The position numbers and the translations under genes were made by a program. A stretch of 64,000 nt of DNA, from NCBI RefSeq assembly GCF_002158905.1, contig NZ_CP021431.1, positions 806,001 to 870,000 on the forward strand, in the 5' to 3' direction. The notes beneath the pieces are model-generated. The model was not told the origin of the DNA and made no database searches. It worked only from the letters and a program-made list of their open reading frames with translations. The first letter of the stretch is position 1. Every line of letters begins with the position of its first letter. The DNA is from Yoonia vestfoldensis. Its GTDB lineage: Bacteria > Pseudomonadota > Alphaproteobacteria > Rhodobacterales > Rhodobacteraceae. Below, in pieces: positions 9,139 through 18,269 of the stretch.

Positions 9139-9171
9139 TCTGGAAATCATCCAATCTAGGGAGGACAGGGG

Positions 9172-10467
9172 ATGTCTCATAAGAATACATTGCTCGGCGC
9201 AACAGCGCTGACGCTTGCCACTGCTGTTGGTGCGTTTGCGGATGGTCATGCGCCCGCGCTGACCATCGCAATCGTGAACAACGGCCACATGATCAACATG
9301 CAGACCGTTGCCGAAGCCTATACCGAGCAAACAGGCGTTGCCCTGAATTGGGTGTCACTGGAGGAAGGCGTTCTGCGCGAACAGGTGACATCTGACACAG
9401 CCACCGGTGGCGGTCAGTACGACATCATCAACATCGGCATGCAAGAAGCCCCGATCTGGGGTCAGGCTGGCTGGATCGAACCGCTGAACTTTAGCGCAGA
9501 TTATGACGTCAATGATATCCTGCCTGCCATGCGCGGCGGTCTGTCGGCGGATGGCACGCTTTATGCGGCGCCGTTCTATGGGGAATCCTCGATGGTCATG
9601 TACCGCAAGGATCTTGCCGATGCGGCCGGTGTCACGATTGCGGATAACGACAGCTGGGACAATATCATGACAGCCGCGGCTGCGATGCATGACCCGGCCA
9701 ATGGCGTCTATGGTGCCTGCCTGCGTGGCAAGCCCGGTTGGGGCGACAATATGGCGTTTATCACCACTGTGGTAAATTCTTATGGCGGCGCGTGGTTTGA
9801 TGCCGATATGCGGCCAGTGCTCGATTCCGCGGAATGGAACGCGGCGATCAACATGTATGTTGAATTGCTTGGCTCTTACGGACCTCCAGGGTCTGAAGGC
9901 AATTCCTTCAACGAGATCCTCGCGCTTTATAACGAGGGCAAATGCGGCATGTGGATTGATGCCACAATCGCGGCGTCTTTCCTTGAAGTTGACGGCGTCG
10001 CCTATGCCCAGTCGCCCAATGCGGGCAACCCGGTTGGGGCAAACTGGCTCTGGGCTTGGGCAATGGCGGTTCCTGCAGGCTCGCCCAACATGGAAGCGGC
10101 CATGGATTTCATCGCATGGGCCACGTCCAAAGATTACATCCAGGCCGTCGGCAACCACCCGGATTTCGGCTGGGGCTCTGTGCCAACAGGCACACGCGCA
10201 TCCACCTATGCGATCCCTGAATTCCAGGCGGTTGCAGCCTTTGCAGAGGCGGAAATGATGGCGATTGAATCGGCGGCACCCGAAGCCACCGCCATCAAGC
10301 CATATGTCGGCGTGCAATTTGCAGCGATCCCCGAATTCCCCGAAGTGGGCTCGGCCGTTGCACAGGAAATGGCTGCCGCTTTGTCGGGCGCCAAATCGGT
10401 CGAGGCTGCCTTGGCCGATGCACAGGCAGCAGCTGATGCGATCATGCAAGAAGCAGGCTATTACTAA
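9172..10467 (+). CDS. Polyol (sorbitol/mannitol) ABC transporter substrate-binding protein
   Basis: A 431-aa extracellular solute-binding protein with a signal peptide at residues 1-23 (cleavage near GAFA-DG). The mature part has the family 1 SBP fold: LTIAIVNNGHMINMQ, then DIINIGMQEAPIWGQAGWIE, FYGESSMVMYRKDL, and the C-terminal clamp with WAMAVPAGSPNMEAA. Together with the following genes it matches the SmoE type of Rhodobacter sphaeroides. It captures sugar alcohols in the periplasm for the two permeases and ATPase that follow. It has a good ribosome-binding site (AGGGAGGAC). Confidence 0.9.
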   Translation: MSHKNTLLGATALTLATAVGAFADGHAPALTIAIVNNGHMINMQTVAEAYTEQTGVALNWVSLEEGVLREQVTSDTATGGGQYDIINIGMQEAPIWGQAGWIEPLNFSADYDVNDILPAMRGGLSADGTLYAAPFYGESSMVMYRKDLADAAGVTIADNDSWDNIMTAAAAMHDPANGVYGACLRGKPGWGDNMAFITTVVNSYGGAWFDADMRPVLDSAEWNAAINMYVELLGSYGPPGSEGNSFNEILALYNEGKCGMWIDATIAASFLEVDGVAYAQSPNAGNPVGANWLWAWAMAVPAGSPNMEAAMDFIAWATSKDYIQAVGNHPDFGWGSVPTGTRASTYAIPEFQAVAAFAEAEMMAIESAAPEATAIKPYVGVQFAAIPEFPEVGSAVAQEMAAALSGAKSVEAALADAQAAADAIMQEAGYY

Positions 10468-10480
10468 GCCGCGCGAAACC

Positions 10481-10505
10481 GGAAGGGCCGTCATCTGGCC
10501 CTTCC
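10481..10505 (+). terminator. Intra-operon stem-loop after the binding-protein gene
   Basis: GGAAGGGCC-gtcatct-GGCCCTTCC is a perfect 9-bp stem 13 bp after the binding-protein stop, without a strong T-tract. Such hairpins behind SBP genes commonly stabilise the upstream mRNA and partly attenuate permease expression, giving excess binding protein. Confidence 0.65.
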
Positions 10506-10615
10506 GACCCCTGACGGGTTGATTGGCCCCAATCGCACCGTCGCCAAACAGGCCAATTCTGGTTATTCAGATCCAAAACAGGTCCGCGACCTTTCGTCCG
10601 GCAGAGGGATTAGGT

Positions 10616-11554
10616 ATGTCTGTCAGACGCATTCCAAGGCTTCTTCAAGCGCCCGCAGTGATCCTGCTTTTGATCTGGATGCTGGTGCCGCTCAGCATGA
10701 CGCTGTATTTTTCGTTCATCCGTTATGTGCTGAACAGCATGCGGCACCCCGAATGGACAAAGCCCAGTATCGAAAACTGGCGCGGCTTTGGGAATTACCA
10801 GTTCGTCCTGAATAACAAGGACTTCTTGCTGGCCATCCAGAACAGCCTGCTGATTGTTTGCTCGATCCTGTTTCTGACAGTGATCCTGGGCGTGCTGATC
10901 GCGGTGCTGATCAACAAGACCTTTCCCGGACAAGGCATCGTGCGGGTGCTGTTGATTTCGCCCTTCTTTGTGATGCCTGCGGTGAATGCCGTGCTGTGGA
11001 TCAATATGATCCTTGATCCGGTGCTTGGCCTGCAAGGCGTGGCGATCGGCGGCATCAACGAGCTGATCGCCACGCTGCGCGCCTTGCCTTTGCTGGGTGG
11101 GTTCTTTGCGATGTGGCCAGAGCTTGTGCCGATCTCTTTTCGCGCCACGCAGACATCGGCCTGGGCGGTGATCATCATGGTGACATGGCAATGGACGCCC
11201 TTTGCGGTCCTGATTTTCATGACCTCCCTGCAATCCGAGGATCAGCAACAAAAAGAAGCCGCCATTCTGGACGGGGCCAGCACCTGGTCACAGTTCCGGT
11301 TTCTGACCTTGCCGCATCTGGGCCGGCCGATTGCGATTGTCGTGATGATCCAGGCCATCTTTCATCTGTCGCTCTATGCCGAGATCGAGATCGTCAGCCG
11401 GGGCAATGGCAACAAGAACCTGCCCTATCTGATCGGGGAATTCGCCAATAACAACATCGGTGCGGCAAGTGCCACCGGTATTATCGCAGTCATCCTGGCC
11501 AATATCGTTGCAATCTTCTTGCTGCGCATGGTCGGCAAGACCTTGATGGAATAG
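10616..11554 (+). CDS. Polyol ABC transporter permease, first subunit
   Basis: A 312-aa inner-membrane permease of the MalF/UgpA group. I chose the ATG at 10616 because a GAGGG ribosome-binding site precedes it and the protein then opens with a short basic segment and a transmembrane helix (VILLLIWMLVPLSMTLYFSF). Six hydrophobic segments are visible. The cytoplasmic EAA loop that docks to the ATPase reads EAAILDGASTWSQF near residue 218. It pairs with the next gene (10 bp gap) to form the channel for sugar alcohols; SmoF-like by context. Confidence 0.9.
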   Translation: MSVRRIPRLLQAPAVILLLIWMLVPLSMTLYFSFIRYVLNSMRHPEWTKPSIENWRGFGNYQFVLNNKDFLLAIQNSLLIVCSILFLTVILGVLIAVLINKTFPGQGIVRVLLISPFFVMPAVNAVLWINMILDPVLGLQGVAIGGINELIATLRALPLLGGFFAMWPELVPISFRATQTSAWAVIIMVTWQWTPFAVLIFMTSLQSEDQQQKEAAILDGASTWSQFRFLTLPHLGRPIAIVVMIQAIFHLSLYAEIEIVSRGNGNKNLPYLIGEFANNNIGAASATGIIAVILANIVAIFLLRMVGKTLME

Positions 11555-11564
11555 GGGCAAACCA

Positions 11565-12398
11565 ATGGCGATTGTTGCGCATAGCTCAAACTTGTCACGA
11601 TATGGTCGGCCGGTCTTGGCATGGGCTGTCGGGCTTTTGTTCTTCTTTCCGATTTTCTGGCTGGTGCTGACCAGCTTCAAAACTGATGCGGATGCCGTCA
11701 AGCCAGAGCATCTGATCTGGTTCACGCCGACGCTGGATAATTATCTGAACATGACCGACAATTACGATTACTGGCGCTTTGCCCAGAATTCGGTGATCAG
11801 CTCGGTTCTGGCGACGCTGTTCACCCTCGGCGTGGGGATTCCGGCGGCCTATGCGATGGCATTCAATCCAACGCGCAGCACCAAGGATGTGCTGATGTGG
11901 ATGTTGTCGACCAAGATGCTGCCCGCCGCGGCAGTGCTTTATCCGATGACGTTTCTGGCCAAAAGCCTGGGCATTTTCGATACGCATTTCCTGATCGTGC
12001 TGGTGTTGAGCCTGATCAACCTGCCGATTGTTGTCTGGATGCTGTTCACCTATTTCAAGGAAATCCCCAAAGACATCATCGAGGCGGGCAAGATGGATGG
12101 CGTCAATACCTGGGGCGAAATCCGCGAGATCCTGATCCCCTTGGCCTGGGGCGGGATCGCCTCGACCGCCTTGCTCTGCTTTATCTTTTGCTGGAACGAG
12201 GCCTATTGGACCGTCCGGCTGACCACCATTGATGCGGCGACCCTGTCCAAGCTGATCGAAGGCAACCGCGCCCCCGAAGGCCTGTTCTTTGGCCGCCTGT
12301 CTGCGGTCTCGACCGCCGCAATCGCGCCCATCGTCGTCTTGGGTTGGTTCTGTCAGAAACAATTGGTCCAAGGTCTGACCTTTGGCGCTGTGAAATAA
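11565..12398 (+). CDS. Polyol ABC transporter permease, second subunit
   Basis: A 277-aa permease of the MalG type. It has an N-terminal TM segment (WAVGLLFFFPIFWLVLTSF), a further set of five helices, and an EAA-type loop EAGKMDGVNTWGEI near residue 173. It is tightly spaced behind the first permease and just before the ATPase gene, so it is the second half of the heterodimeric channel. It corresponds to SmoG in the R. sphaeroides arrangement. Confidence 0.9.
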   Translation: MAIVAHSSNLSRYGRPVLAWAVGLLFFFPIFWLVLTSFKTDADAVKPEHLIWFTPTLDNYLNMTDNYDYWRFAQNSVISSVLATLFTLGVGIPAAYAMAFNPTRSTKDVLMWMLSTKMLPAAAVLYPMTFLAKSLGIFDTHFLIVLVLSLINLPIVVWMLFTYFKEIPKDIIEAGKMDGVNTWGEIREILIPLAWGGIASTALLCFIFCWNEAYWTVRLTTIDAATLSKLIEGNRAPEGLFFGRLSAVSTAAIAPIVVLGWFCQKQLVQGLTFGAVK

Positions 12399-12400
12399 GA

Positions 12401-12428
12401 CTACCGCGCTGATCCAGCACAGCGGTAG
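12401..12428 (+). terminator. Stem-loop between permease and ATPase genes
   Basis: CTACCGC and GCGGTAG form a perfect 7-bp stem around a 14-base loop, directly after the second permease stop and before the ATPase ribosome-binding site (AAGGAAAG). No T-tract follows, so it is more likely an mRNA-processing or attenuation element than a full terminator. Confidence 0.4.
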
Positions 12429-12446
12429 CGCAAGAAAGGAAAGACC

Positions 12447-13451
12447 ATGGGACGCATTGTACTTGAAAAAACCACCAAGAGCTTTGGCGAAACAAATGTG
12501 ATCCCGCCGCTTGACCTGATCATCGAAGACGGGGAATTCGCGGTCTTTGTCGGCCCGTCGGGCTGCGGGAAATCGACGCTGCTGCGCATGATCGCGGGGC
12601 TGGAGGGGCTGTCCTCGGGCCGCATCTTGATTGATGGCAAGGACGTCACACAGGTGCCACCGGCCAAGCGCGGTCTGGCGATGGTGTTTCAATCCTATGC
12701 GCTTTATCCGCATATGAGCGTGCGCAAGAATATTGGCTTTCCGCTTCGGATGGAAAAGATGCGCCAGGCCGAGATCGACGCCAAGGTCGAAGCGGCGGCA
12801 AAATCGCTGAACCTGATGGATTACCTCGACCGCAAGCCGGGCCAATTGTCGGGCGGTCAGCGCCAGCGTGTCGCCATTGGCCGCGCGATTGTGCGCAACC
12901 CTTCTGCGTTTCTGTTCGATGAACCATTGTCCAACCTCGATGCCGCCTTGCGGGTCGGGATGCGCCTGGAAATCAGCGAAATGCACCAACGCATGCAGAC
13001 GACGATGATTTATGTGACCCATGATCAGGTCGAGGCGATGACCATGGCGGACAAGATCGTGGTGCTCCAGGCCGGGGTGATCGAACAGGTCGGCTCGCCG
13101 CTGGACCTCTATCACAAGCCGCGCAACATTTTTGTGGCCGGGTTTATCGGCTCGCCCAAGATGAACATCTTTTCGGGGGCCGCAGCACAGGAGTTTGACG
13201 CGCATTCTGCGGGTATCCGCCCCGAACATATGGATGTCAGCGCGACACAGGGCTTGTGGAAAGGCACCGTGGGCGTGGCCGAGCATCTGGGGTCCGACAC
13301 GTTTATCCATGTGCATGACACAGGCCTTGGCGACATGGTCACCGTGCGGATCAATGGCGATATCGCGGTGCGCCATGGGGATGAGATCTATCTGACACCG
13401 CAAGAGGGGCGGATGCATAGGTTCGACGCTGACGGGCTGCGGATCGACTGA
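12447..13451 (+). CDS. Polyol ABC transporter ATP-binding protein (MalK/UgpC type)
   Basis: A 334-aa ATPase. Walker A is GPSGCGKST at residues 36-44. The Q-loop, the [14 protein letters not shown] signature, Walker B ([13 protein letters not shown]) and the H-loop (VTHDQ) follow in order, and residues from about 235 form the TOBE-like regulatory domain with GIRPEHMDV. It powers the polyol permease from the cytoplasmic face. Its TGA overlaps the smoS-type start by one base (tgATG), showing tight coupling to the catabolic genes. Confidence 0.93.
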   Translation: MGRIVLEKTTKSFGETNVIPPLDLIIEDGEFAVFVGPSGCGKSTLLRMIAGLEGLSSGRILIDGKDVTQVPPAKRGLAMVFQSYALYPHMSVRKNIGFPLRMEKMRQAEIDAKVEAAAKSLNLMDYLDRKPGQLSGGQRQRVAIGRAIVRNPSAFLFDEPLSNLDAALRVGMRLEISEMHQRMQTTMIYVTHDQVEAMTMADKIVVLQAGVIEQVGSPLDLYHKPRNIFVAGFIGSPKMNIFSGAAAQEFDAHSAGIRPEHMDVSATQGLWKGTVGVAEHLGSDTFIHVHDTGLGDMVTVRINGDIAVRHGDEIYLTPQEGRMHRFDADGLRID

Positions 13452-14215
13452 TGCAACTTTTAGGAAAAACAGCGCTGATCACGGGCGGCGCGCGCGGGAT
13501 CGGCGCGGCATTTGCCGCCGCCTATATCCGTGAGGGCGCAAAGGTGGTCATTGCCGATCTGGATATCGACCGCGCAACCGCAACCGCGCGCGATCTTGGT
13601 GCGCAGGCCGTTGCGCTGGATCTGGCCGATCTTTCCAGCATCACCGCCGCGGTCGAGAATGCCGTGCAGGCCCTTGGGCAGATCGACATCTTGATCAATA
13701 ATGCGGCCGTCTTTACCGCCGCGCCGGTCATCCAGATCACCGAAGCCGATTACACCCGCGCCTTTGACATCAATGTGAAGGGGACGTTGTTTACCCTTCA
13801 GGCTGTCGCGCGTCACATGATCGCGCACGGGCAGGGTGGCAAGATCATCAATATCGCAAGCCAGGCAGGGCGTCGCGGCGAAGCTTTGGTCGCTGTCTAT
13901 TGCGCGACCAAGGCCGCCGTGATCAGCCTGACGCAAAGTGCGGCGCTGGATCTGATCAAACACGGGATCAACGTCAACGCCATTTCACCCGGCGTGGTGG
14001 ATGGCGAACATTGGGACGGCGTCGACGCCTATTTTGCCAAATATGAAAACAAGGCACCGGGCCAGAAAAAGGCCGAAGTCGGGGCAGGGGTCCCGTTCGG
14101 CCGCATGGGGCGGGCCGAGGATCTGACAGGGATGGCCGTGTTTTTGGCCAGTGATGCGGCCCAATATATCCTGGGCCAGACTTATAACGTGGACGGTGGG
14201 CAATGGATGAGCTGA
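13451..14215 (+). CDS. smoS: Sorbitol dehydrogenase / galactitol 2-dehydrogenase-type SDR
   Basis: A 254-aa classical short-chain dehydrogenase: cofactor motif TGGARGIG at 11-18, NNAA at 83-86, and catalytic Ser137, Tyr150 and Lys154 (YCATK). The stretch SQAGRRGEALVAVYCATKAA and the C-terminal PFGRMGRAEDLTGMA with YNVDGGQWMS closely match what I remember of the sorbitol dehydrogenase SmoS (PolS) of Rhodobacter sphaeroides, which oxidises D-glucitol to D-fructose with NAD and also takes galactitol and L-iditol. It follows the transporter genes and overlaps the mannitol dehydrogenase gene. Confidence 0.9.
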   Translation: MQLLGKTALITGGARGIGAAFAAAYIREGAKVVIADLDIDRATATARDLGAQAVALDLADLSSITAAVENAVQALGQIDILINNAAVFTAAPVIQITEADYTRAFDINVKGTLFTLQAVARHMIAHGQGGKIINIASQAGRRGEALVAVYCATKAAVISLTQSAALDLIKHGINVNAISPGVVDGEHWDGVDAYFAKYENKAPGQKKAEVGAGVPFGRMGRAEDLTGMAVFLASDAAQYILGQTYNVDGGQWMS

Positions 14216-15711
14216 TGAAAACGCAGGCAGAAAAAGCACCAATCATCCCGCTCAAGACCCGCCATCTGGCACAGCTGCCCGCCCATGTCTTGCGCCCCAA
14301 TTACGACCGCAGCGCCCTGACCCCTGGCATCGTGCATATCGGCCTTGGGAATTTTCATCGCGGCCATCAAGCCTGGTATCTGCACCGTCTGATGCAAGCG
14401 GGCCATGCGATGGATTGGGCGATCATCGGGGCCGGTGTCCGGCAATATGATGCGGTGATGCGCGACAAGCTTTTGGCGCAGGATTGTCTGACGACCCTGA
14501 TCGAACTGGACCCTTCGGGCAGTGCGGCCGAAGTCGTGGGCTCGATGATCGACTATCTGCCGATCGAGCAGGGCAACGCCGCGCTGATCGCGCAAATGGC
14601 GCGCCCCGAAATTCGCATCGTCGGGATGACGGTGACCGAAGGCGGCTATTTCATAGACCCCGCGACCAAGGGTTTCGACGCGGCCCATGCCGATATCATC
14701 CATGATGCAACCTATCCCGAAACGCCCAGAACAGCCTTTGGCGCGATTGTCGCCGCCCTGCGCCTGCGCCGCCAGGCTGGCACCGGCCCCTTTACCTGCC
14801 TGTGCTGCGACAACCTTTTGGGCAATGGGGATATCTTGCGCCAGACAATCGTCTCGCTTGCGCGGATGACAGATCCTGCCTTGGCCGATTGGATCGACGC
14901 GGAATGCAGTTTCCCCAATTCCGTGGTTGATTGCATCGTCCCCGCCACCGGCGCGACAGAGCTGGCTTTGGCCCACAGCTTCGGCATTGACGATCATGCC
15001 CCTGTGACCTGCGAGAACTTTCGCCAATGGGTGATCGAGGATGCATTCTGCGCCGGACGCCCCGATTGGGACCTTGCCGGTGCGACCTTTACGGATGATG
15101 TGCATCGCTATGAAGCGATGAAAATCCGTCTTTTGAACGGCGGCCATCAATTGCTGGCCGTTCCCGGAGAGGTGTTATCCGTCGCCACCATTGCCGGATG
15201 TATGGAACATCCGCTGATCGGCCCGTTCTTTGCCAAGGTCGCGCGCCAAGAGATCGCACCGCATGTCCAGCCGGTGCCGGACATGACGCCCGAGGCCTAT
15301 GTCGCGCTGATCCATGCGCGCTTTTGCAACCCCAAGATCATCGACACCACGCGGCGCGTGGCCTTTGATGGCTCGTCCCGGCATCCGGGCTTTATCGTGC
15401 CCTCTATTCGCGACGGTTTGCGCGCGGGCACCCCGATCGAGGGGCTGCTGCTGGTCGAGGCGATCTGGGCGCGGATGTGCGCAGGCACAAGAGAGGACGG
15501 CAGCCAGATCACGCCCAATGACCCGTTCTGGTCCGATCTGACAATGCAGGCCATGAAAGCGAAAGACGACCCGCAGATCTGGATCAACATGCGCCAGATT
15601 TACGGCGATCTTGGGCAGAATGATCAGGTCTCGGCAACCTTTGCCAGATTGCTGCGCTCTGTCTGGGACGATGGGACAGCCAAGGCCTTGGCGGATTACC
15701 TTGCCGGTTGA
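14203..15711 (+). CDS. mtlK: Mannitol 2-dehydrogenase family protein
   Basis: A 502-aa long-chain dehydrogenase of the mannitol/fructuronate reductase family. The N-terminal Rossmann part contains GIVHIGLGNFHRGHQAWYL; the middle has TVTEGGYF and LCCDNLLGNGDILRQ; the C-terminal domain has the family active-site signature KIRLLNGGHQLLA, with the conserved Lys and the downstream Asn and His. It would oxidise mannitol (or arabinitol) to fructose (xylulose) with NAD. The start at 14203 overlaps smoS by 13 bases; an ATG at 14215 inside the overlap is an alternative. It is last in the operon. Confidence 0.92.
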   Translation: MDELMKTQAEKAPIIPLKTRHLAQLPAHVLRPNYDRSALTPGIVHIGLGNFHRGHQAWYLHRLMQAGHAMDWAIIGAGVRQYDAVMRDKLLAQDCLTTLIELDPSGSAAEVVGSMIDYLPIEQGNAALIAQMARPEIRIVGMTVTEGGYFIDPATKGFDAAHADIIHDATYPETPRTAFGAIVAALRLRRQAGTGPFTCLCCDNLLGNGDILRQTIVSLARMTDPALADWIDAECSFPNSVVDCIVPATGATELALAHSFGIDDHAPVTCENFRQWVIEDAFCAGRPDWDLAGATFTDDVHRYEAMKIRLLNGGHQLLAVPGEVLSVATIAGCMEHPLIGPFFAKVARQEIAPHVQPVPDMTPEAYVALIHARFCNPKIIDTTRRVAFDGSSRHPGFIVPSIRDGLRAGTPIEGLLLVEAIWARMCAGTREDGSQITPNDPFWSDLTMQAMKAKDDPQIWINMRQIYGDLGQNDQVSATFARLLRSVWDDGTAKALADYLAG

Positions 15712-15978
15712 CGCGGCCAAGGCTGCGGCATGACAGGCGAGAGGCCGGGCAGCGCGCGCCCTATCGGCACGCCCGCCACCGCCCCGGCACAGCGGCCCCG
15801 ATGCCTGCGGGGTCTTGGTGCCGGCGCGCGCGATTTGCGCAAATCCTGAAAAACGCAAGAAAATTAGACGTCAAAGCGTTGGCATTTGTCGCAAAGCGGG
15901 CCTGAAGTCATGCCATTTCGGGGTAGAGTTTTGAAAAAGACACATCCCTCTGTTCTTGAGAGCGTAAGGACAAATTGC

Positions 15979-16470
15979 ATGAAACGACTAGCCCTTGATG
16001 CCGCGGACATTCGCATTCTCAGCGCCTTGCAACAGCATGGCCAGCTGAGCAAGGCAAGGCTGGCAGAGGTGTGCAGCCTGTCCGCGACACCTTGCTGGGC
16101 GCGGCTGACCCGGCTCAAGGCTGCCGGATATATTCGTGGCTACCGCGCCGAGATCGCATTGGGCCATCTGGCCGATTTCGCCCAGGTGATCATGACAGTC
16201 TCGCTCAGCCGGCATCGCAAAGCCGATTTTGACCGCTTCGAGGCCTATATCAACAGCCGTGACGAGATCATTGATTGCATCGCCACGGGGGGCGGGGTCG
16301 ATTACATCATGAAGGTCATCAGCCCCAGCTTGACGGCGTTTCAGGCCTTCGTGGATGACATCCATGCCGAGGATCTTGGCATCGACCGCTATATGACCCA
16401 TTTCGCCACGCGGCAGATCAAATCGGCCCTGCCCAATATCGCAAAGCTGGCGACGGCGCGCGCCAAATAG
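15979..16470 (+). CDS. Lrp/AsnC family transcriptional regulator
   Basis: A 163-aa Lrp-type regulator. I chose ATG 15979, which has AAGGA ten bases upstream and leaves the usual short lead before the HTH (DAADIRILSALQQHGQLSKA, then SATPCWARLTRLKAAGYI). The C-terminal RAM/AsnC ligand domain follows (VSLSRHRKADFDRFEAYI). It is oriented toward the DmdA-like operon 165 bp downstream and is a plausible local regulator of it, although Lrp proteins often sense amino acids and act on distant genes. Confidence 0.88.
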   Translation: MKRLALDAADIRILSALQQHGQLSKARLAEVCSLSATPCWARLTRLKAAGYIRGYRAEIALGHLADFAQVIMTVSLSRHRKADFDRFEAYINSRDEIIDCIATGGGVDYIMKVISPSLTAFQAFVDDIHAEDLGIDRYMTHFATRQIKSALPNIAKLATARAK

Positions 16471-16526
16471 GGTGTTCAGCCCAAACGGGCCAGAGAGGGT
16501 TCATAAAACGGCCCGGTTGGTCTGCA

Positions 16527-16550
16527 AATGCGGAATCTTCAGTCCGCATT
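16527..16550 (+). terminator. Stem-loop between the Lrp gene and the DmdA-like operon
   Basis: AATGCGGA-atcttcag-TCCGCATT is a perfect 8-bp stem followed by CTTT. It fits either a weak terminator of the Lrp gene or a leader element of the downstream operon. Confidence 0.5.
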
Positions 16551-16634
16551 CTTTGCCGGTCTCAGACAATATCGCCGACAGAATTGACCAGTCTGTGGTC
16601 GCGATGACCACATGCAAAACGGGAGGAGGTTTCA

Positions 16635-17774
16635 ATGCAAGCTGATGATTTTGGTTTTGGTACACAGATCCGCAAATCGCCCTATTTTGACGCAACACTG
16701 CGTTGGGGCGCCAAGGGATTTTCCGTCTATAATCACATGTATATCCCGCGTGATTTCGGCGACCCCGAACAGAATTTCTGGAACCTCGTGAACGAGGCGA
16801 TCCTGTGTGATGTGGCGGTTGAACGTCAGGTTGAGATCACTGGCCCGGATGCGGCCAAATTCACGCAGATGCTGACCTGCCGTGATCTGTCCAAAATGGC
16901 CGTGGGCCAGTGCAAATATATCCTGATCACCAATGCCGATGGCGGCATTCTGAACGATCCGATCCTGCTGCGCCTTGCGGAAAACCATTTCTGGATTTCG
17001 CTGGCCGATAGCGACATCCTGCTTTGGGCGCAGGGGGTTGCGATCAATTCCGGCCTTGATGTGACGATCGGCGAACCCGACGTATCGCCGTTGCAGCTGC
17101 AAGGCCCGCGGTCCGGCGAGATCATGCAGGCGCTGTTCGGCGATGACATCATGGACCTGCGCTATTACTGGCTGCGCGAGGTCGAGCTTGACGGGATTCC
17201 GCTGATCGTTTCGCGCACCGGCTGGTCCAGCGAATTGGGCTATGAGCTCTATCTGCGCGACGGGTCCAAGGGTGATCTGCTGTGGGAAACCATCATGGCC
17301 GCAGGTCTGGAATTCGGGCTGAAGCCCGGCCATACCTCGTCGATCCGCCGTATCGAGGGCGGGATGCTGTCCTATCACGCCGATGCCGATGCAAGCACCA
17401 ACCCGTTCGAGCTGGGTTTTGACCGGCTGGTCAATCTGGATATGGAGGCGGATTTCATCGGCAAGGCTGCGCTGCGCCGGATCAAGGCGGCAGGCGTCAC
17501 CCGCCAGCAGATCGGCCTGATCATCGAGGGCGAGCCGCTGACCGGCCCCAATACGACATTTTGGGAAATCAACCTTGATGGCACCCCCATCGGCAAGGTC
17601 ACCTCTGCGGTCTATTCCCCACGGCTCAAGCAGAACATCGCGCTGGCCATGGTCGCGGCGGAACATGCTAATATCGGCGCACAGGTCGAGGTCGTGACAA
17701 AATCCGGCCCGACCCGTGCCACGATCTGCGAACGCCCTTTCTATGACCCCAAAAAGCAGATCGCAGCCGCGTAA
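16635..17774 (+). CDS. DmdA-like tetrahydrofolate-dependent GcvT-fold protein (possible DMSP demethylase)
   Basis: A 379-aa protein of the glycine-cleavage T / DmdA superfamily. Features shared with DMSP demethylase as I remember it include the YNHM motif near residue 36, CDVAVERQVEI, a GGILNDPI stretch, HFWISLADSDILL, VSPLQLQGPR and the SRTGWSSELGYE folate-domain segment. The C-terminal barrel is present, so length is normal. Such enzymes move a methyl or aminomethyl group to tetrahydrofolate. The neighbours (OsmC, enoyl-CoA hydratase, acyl-CoA synthetase) fit a demethylation pathway, but GcvT-fold paralogues acting on other substrates look alike, so DMSP is not assured. A strong GGGAGGAGG-like ribosome-binding site precedes it. 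Confidence 0.75.
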   Translation: MQADDFGFGTQIRKSPYFDATLRWGAKGFSVYNHMYIPRDFGDPEQNFWNLVNEAILCDVAVERQVEITGPDAAKFTQMLTCRDLSKMAVGQCKYILITNADGGILNDPILLRLAENHFWISLADSDILLWAQGVAINSGLDVTIGEPDVSPLQLQGPRSGEIMQALFGDDIMDLRYYWLREVELDGIPLIVSRTGWSSELGYELYLRDGSKGDLLWETIMAAGLEFGLKPGHTSSIRRIEGGMLSYHADADASTNPFELGFDRLVNLDMEADFIGKAALRRIKAAGVTRQQIGLIIEGEPLTGPNTTFWEINLDGTPIGKVTSAVYSPRLKQNIALAMVAAEHANIGAQVEVVTKSGPTRATICERPFYDPKKQIAAA

Positions 17775-17798
17775 CGCCTTTCCCGAAAGACAACAGAG

Positions 17799-18248
17799 AT
17801 GTCAGACCTTGCGATCGCGCTGCATTGGCACCGCGCTTCACCGGTGTTGCAAACCGGTGCCTATTCGAACGAACATACGGTCCAATATAACAGCCGCTAT
17901 GACTTGCTTGTGGATTCCGCCCCTGATTGGGGCGGCGATCCGGATAATACAAACCCCGAACAGGCGCTCGCCTCGGCGCTGTCCAGCTGCCATATGATGA
18001 CATTTCTGGCGCTGGCCGCCAAAGCCGGCTGGCCGGTGGCCAGCTATCATGATTATGCAGAGGCGCATCTGGGCAAAAACCCCAAGGGCCAAATGTCCGT
18101 CACCCGGATTGATCTGCATCCTGTGGTCAGGTTCGACACCGGCTTTGTCGTCAGCACAGAAGAGCTGGCACAGATGCAGGACCGCGCACATCGCTATTGC
18201 TTTATCGCCAATACCTTGGCTGATAGCGTCGAGATCAATATCCTCTGA
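17799..18248 (+). CDS. OsmC family protein
   Basis: A 149-aa OsmC/Ohr-fold protein. The helix with the peroxidatic cysteine reads ALSSCHMMTFLALAAKAGW, and the second conserved cysteine is in HRYCFIANTL near the C-terminus. These two-cysteine proteins reduce organic hydroperoxides. It lies 24 bp after the DmdA-like gene and 22 bp before the enoyl-CoA hydratase, so it belongs to the same operon, possibly protecting against reactive intermediates made by the pathway. Confidence 0.88.
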   Translation: MSDLAIALHWHRASPVLQTGAYSNEHTVQYNSRYDLLVDSAPDWGGDPDNTNPEQALASALSSCHMMTFLALAAKAGWPVASYHDYAEAHLGKNPKGQMSVTRIDLHPVVRFDTGFVVSTEELAQMQDRAHRYCFIANTLADSVEINIL

Positions 18249-18269
18249 TATCCGCAAAGGACCCGCCCG

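Noticed and set aside
11595..13418. 607-codon reverse open frame opposite the permease and ATPase genes
   Set aside because: Antisense shadow of two well-supported transporter genes; no start signal and implausible composition. The same applies to 18381-19898 reverse and 9355-10494 reverse.
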